Shown: piece after piece, positions 24,412 to 27,242 of the stretch
Layout: every line of letters starts with the position of its first letter
Numbering within the stretch: the first letter of the stretch is position 1
Assembly (NCBI GenBank): GCA_016742255.1
Contig: JACVCB010000037.1
Coordinates: forward strand, 1-27,242
Length of the DNA stretch: 27,242 nucleotides
Direction: 5' to 3'
Source: Leptospira sp.
GTDB lineage: Bacteria; Spirochaetota; Leptospiria; Leptospirales; Leptospiraceae
Translations under genes and position numbers: made by a program
Notes under the pieces: model-generated
The model's input: the letters and a program-made list of their open reading frames with translations, nothing else
Database searches by the model: none
What the model was told of the DNA's origin: nothing

Positions 24412-25431
24412 ATGAGATTAATAATCAAATGGGTGACCGCAATCACTCTCATTCTTTCTTCCTTTCTTCTATCCACTTACAACTGGTCTACTGGTGAATA
24501 CAATTATGATTCCACTCGAAAATTCGAAAATTTCGAAAGCTTTTACCAAAACGAACTTGAGATCAGTAAAAAAGAAAATACCAAACCAAATAATGAAGAA
24601 TATTTAATCCGAGTTTCAGAAGAACCTACACCAATCGCAATTTTATACCTGCATGGATTTGGTGCCAGCCGTGGTGAAGGGGAAGAAGTCACAAACAAAC
24701 TCAGTGAATACTTTGGTGCCAATACTTATTATGTACGCCTGCCTGGCCATGGAACCAATATCGAAGACCACCTCCATACTCCATTCCAAAAATACTTACA
24801 AGACGCCGAAGATAGTTTAATTTATTCGAAAGAGTTAGGTCATAAAACAGTTGTTATTGGAACAAGTATGGGTGGAAACATTGCAACCTACTTGGCTGCA
24901 AAACACCCAGACTTAGTTGATAGTTTGATCCTTGCCTCTCCTTTTTATGATTTTGATGATCCCACCGCTCACATCTTTCGTTTTTATTGGGGAAAATCTT
25001 TTATCGATGTCATCAAAGGAGAAATTCGAATTTCAAAAACTGATCCAAAAGATGAATCCGCTAAGTATTGGTATTTGGACCAATACTATGGTGCCATTCA
25101 AAACATTCTGGATCTAAAACGATTTATGGATAAAGAAAATCCTTACCCGAAGGTTAGCACACCTACTCTTTTAATGTATTATTATAAATCCGAAAGGGAA
25201 CATGATTTTGTTGCTTCCATAAAAGCAATGTTAGATGTATTCGACAAAATCCAAAAAGGACCTAATGCCAATCCTAAAAACCGATTATTAAAAATCGAGG
25301 ATGGGGCTCATGTACTTCTCTCCAAGTATGTAAAATCCGACAAATCACTGATCGAAAAGGAAATGATCCAATTCATCAAAGATACAACTGGAGCCGAAGA
25401 ATTCAAAAAATCAAAGAAATCCAAACGATAA
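24412..25431 (+). CDS. Alpha/beta hydrolase with N-terminal membrane segment
   Basis: The 339-residue product has an N-terminal hydrophobic segment (about 4-22) that anchors or exports it. An alpha/beta hydrolase domain follows: oxyanion-hole loop LHGFGAS (80-86), RLPGHG, nucleophile elbow GTSMGG (Ser152), probable acid Asp265 in REHDF and catalytic His300 in EDGAHV. It looks like the monoglyceride-lipase/carboxylesterase branch by its HGFGAS and PGHG motifs, but the substrate is not predictable. The ATG is 10 bases from the opposing PCuAC start. The 3' end overlaps the opposing kinase gene by 21 bases. The last ten residues are very Lys-rich. Confidence 0.92.
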   Translation: MRLIIKWVTAITLILSSFLLSTYNWSTGEYNYDSTRKFENFESFYQNELEISKKENTKPNNEEYLIRVSEEPTPIAILYLHGFGASRGEGEEVTNKLSEYFGANTYYVRLPGHGTNIEDHLHTPFQKYLQDAEDSLIYSKELGHKTVVIGTSMGGNIATYLAAKHPDLVDSLILASPFYDFDDPTAHIFRFYWGKSFIDVIKGEIRISKTDPKDESAKYWYLDQYYGAIQNILDLKRFMDKENPYPKVSTPTLLMYYYKSEREHDFVASIKAMLDVFDKIQKGPNANPKNRLLKIEDGAHVLLSKYVKSDKSLIEKEMIQFIKDTTGAEEFKKSKKSKR

Positions 25432-27242
25432 CAAAATCGATTCGTATAATTCATCAACGGATATTGGTTTAGACCTAACCAATATCCCTTCTTTGGAAAG
25501 TTCTTCCGCGTCCAATCCATCCATATTTCCAGTATACAAAACAGCAGAAACATCAGGTGATACTTGTTTGATTTTACGAATCATAACAAGGCCACTCATT
25601 TCTCGTAAACGGTAATCCGATAAAACAAAATCCGGAGTTTCCTCATTCAAATATTGAATCGCAGACGAAGAAGTTGAAAATACTTTGGGATTGATTTGTT
25701 TTTGAGATAAAACAAAAGAAATGGCTTCACTGGCAGCCTCGTCATCTTCCACAATCCAAATTTTTTTCTTTGAGATTTCAGACCAAACATCTTTAGGTTT
25801 TGGTTCAGAATTCATTTTGTATGGATGATGGAGTGGAATTGACTCCTCCAAAGGTAAATAAATAAATACCTTTAATGTCATGGGATCTGGTTTGTCTAAA
25901 TAAAACTCACCTCCCCAATTCTTCACATAACGATTGATTAAATGAATTCCCGTCCATTGGAAATCTTCATCACGAAAATTTACCAAATCCAAAGTGGTTA
26001 ATTCTGATAAACTTGGCAAGGACAATCCTGTAAACTCCAAGGATATCAGTAATCTTACTTCATCCATGGGTTGTGTTTGGATTTGGACGAGTCCACGTTT
26101 CCTGTCATCCCAAACAAAAATACCACCAGAAGTTAATTCACATAGAATTTTAGAAAACTGAACAACATCAACTTTGGTAATTAATGGTGCTTTATAAAAA
26201 TCGAACTGAGCCTCTACGTTTTTAGGTAATCCAGCAACAAGTAATGGAATGGTTGACTCTACAACTGATGATATATCAATTTTGGAAACAGAATGTTCGT
26301 TTTTTGTTTTAGAATAATGAATGATTCGATGGATCATAGAACGAGCGTTATCGGCACCCATTCGAATCTTTTCTAAATAATCTAAAATTTGACTTTGATC
26401 AAATTTCCCTAATGTAATTTGTTCTTTTCCGAGTTGGGAAAAGACATGGATTGGCTGTAAGTAATTATTGAGGTCATGTGCAATATTGGTAGCAAGACTT
26501 CCAATGGTTTCCATTTTTTGGGAGTGTAACTGATACGATTCTAATTGTTTTTTTTCAGTAACATCATCCAAAAACACATAATAAAAATCTGGTTTTCCTT
26601 GTGAATTTCGGAAGGCACTAATTCGTCGGTAAACATTGATTCGTCGGCCATCCTTTCGAGTGAGCCTTGATTCTTCTGCACCTTCTTTGAAAAAACTAAA
26701 GTATTCCATTTCTTCGTCTGAAATGGGTTCCCCTTTGATCCTTCGAATATTAAGATCCGTTAGGTTTTGAAAACTATATCCTGTGATTTCAGTAAATCTT
26801 GGATTAATTCGGAAATAACCACCCTCCCAGTCTTGTAATGCCATACCTACCGATGCGTTTTCAAAGAGGCCTAGGAAAAATTGGATTTGTTCTACGATAT
26901 TGATTTCGTTTGTTTTTTCATTTGTAACGTCTCGCACAAACACAAGATCTAGAACTGAATCCATTCCAGGAATGTTCACTTTTCTTTTTTCAAACTGAAA
27001 CCAGCGAACAAGCGTTTCATTCGGCATCTGGAACCGGTAATCTCCGACAATTTGTTCGCGATCATTTCGTTTGTTTGGTGAGAGGATCTGTTCTAAAAAT
27101 GCTTCTTTGTCATCCTTAAATACCCAAGCAAGTAAATCAGATTCCAAACAATCTTTGCCGGGTTTTTGGCATCCTAAATTGTCCTTAAAAAAATCATTGG
27201 AAAATAAAATTTGGCCGGATTTGGGATCAGAGAGATACACTC
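25411..27242 (-). CDS. PAS - histidine kinase - receiver hybrid with degenerate ATPase domain, N-terminus outside the window
   Basis: About 610 residues are visible and the frame is open at the right edge. Counting from the codon at 27240: a partial PAS-like domain (1-107), a second PAS domain (about 115-230, with FENASVGMALQD and NPRFTEITGYS), a dimerisation/phosphoacceptor helix with NIAHDLNNYLQP (His255), an HATPase_c-like region (about 340-463) and a C-terminal receiver (493-609). The receiver looks intact: acidic pocket Glu498-Asp500, phosphoacceptor Asp542 in LSDYRL, Thr570 and Lys591. The ATPase part is not intact. The N-box reads ILCELTSGGIFV with no Asn, the G1 position reads EFTGLSLP in place of a DxGxG, and the G2 position reads WTGIHL in place of GxGLGL. 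ATP binding is therefore doubtful, and the protein may act as a phosphatase, scaffold or receiver fed by another kinase. Confidence 0.9.
   Translation of the reverse strand, partial: VYLSDPKSGQILFSNDFFKDNLGCQKPGKDCLESDLLAWVFKDDKEAFLEQILSPNKRNDREQIVGDYRFQMPNETLVRWFQFEKRKVNIPGMDSVLDLVFVRDVTNEKTNEINIVEQIQFFLGLFENASVGMALQDWEGGYFRINPRFTEITGYSFQNLTDLNIRRIKGEPISDEEMEYFSFFKEGAEESRLTRKDGRRINVYRRISAFRNSQGKPDFYYVFLDDVTEKKQLESYQLHSQKMETIGSLATNIAHDLNNYLQPIHVFSQLGKEQITLGKFDQSQILDYLEKIRMGADNARSMIHRIIHYSKTKNEHSVSKIDISSVVESTIPLLVAGLPKNVEAQFDFYKAPLITKVDVVQFSKILCELTSGGIFVWDDRKRGLVQIQTQPMDEVRLLISLEFTGLSLPSLSELTTLDLVNFRDEDFQWTGIHLINRYVKNWGGEFYLDKPDPMTLKVFIYLPLEESIPLHHPYKMNSEPKPKDVWSEISKKKIWIVEDDEAASEAISFVLSQKQINPKVFSTSSSAIQYLNEETPDFVLSDYRLREMSGLVMIRKIKQVSPDVSAVLYTGNMDGLDAEELSKEGILVRSKPISVDELYESILLSFGFL
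25459..25487 (+). terminator. Hairpin after the hydrolase gene, inside the opposing kinase gene
   Basis: GGATATTGGTT (25459-25469) and AACCAATATCC (25477-25487) form a perfect 11-bp stem with a 7-base loop, starting 28 bases after the hydrolase stop. It is followed by CTTCTTT, a weak T-tract, so it is a plausible but imperfect intrinsic terminator for the plus-strand gene. On the other strand the same bases encode the ILVRSKPIS stretch around the receiver's conserved Lys. Confidence 0.5.

Noticed and set aside
24402..24476. ATG 24476 or 24452 as the PCuAC start
   Set aside because: Both put a non-signal extension ahead of the leader and overlap the opposing hydrolase; TTG 24401 has a well-placed GAGG.
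1..27242. CRISPR arrays, tRNA or rRNA genes, transposases, integrases and prophage genes
   Set aside because: None was found by eye: no regular direct repeats, no cloverleaf-like segments, no recombinase motifs, and no stretch over 300 bases without a gene.

Overview
The window looks like a piece of a Leptospira chromosome, more likely a saprophytic or intermediate species than a core pathogen (the clade is inference). The signs are low G+C, spirochaete-style lipoprotein signal peptides with loose lipoboxes, a very long secreted protein resembling the Leptospira 'longest protein' family (TIGR04388), and a FecR / DUF4384 pair. No rRNA, tRNA, CRISPR array, insertion sequence or phage gene was seen. 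Coding density is very high: every gap between genes is shorter than about 125 bases.

Region 1 (15028 down to 1, minus strand) is one long head-to-tail gene set that runs off the left edge. In order of transcription it holds a TolC-like outer-membrane channel, a lipoprotein with two Ig-like (Big_5) domains, a second lipoprotein, a third small helical lipoprotein, a five-helix membrane protein, a periplasmic adaptor, an RND permease, a second and degenerate RND permease, and a giant secreted protein. Six consecutive junctions are 4-base ATGA overlaps. One junction is a 14-base overlap, and only the giant gene is set off, by 33 bases. This looks like a translationally coupled tripartite RND exporter with dedicated accessory parts and possibly its own cargo or surface partner. 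It is the best candidate for an undescribed system here.

Region 2 (15150-18246, plus strand) is transcribed divergently from the exporter. It has a FecR-domain protein and a DUF4384 protein in tandem, then a 67-residue lipoprotein whose start codon lies inside a perfect 10-bp hairpin, then a 401-residue exported protein of unknown function.

Region 3 (18282-23424) is mixed housekeeping and envelope genes: a membrane-anchored PHP-domain protein (minus), an ArnT-like glycosyltransferase (plus), a DCC/DUF393 protein (minus) and an M3-family oligopeptidase (plus).

Region 4 (23395-27242) has a Sco / PCuAC copper-delivery pair (minus), an alpha/beta hydrolase whose start is about 10 bases from the PCuAC start on the other strand, and a PAS - histidine kinase - receiver hybrid (minus). 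The kinase's ATP-binding motifs are eroded although its phospho-histidine and its receiver look intact. It is cut by the right edge.

Genes are packed so tightly that three convergent pairs overlap at their 3' ends. In one case a strong hairpin that could end transcription of the plus-strand gene sits inside the coding sequence of the opposing gene.
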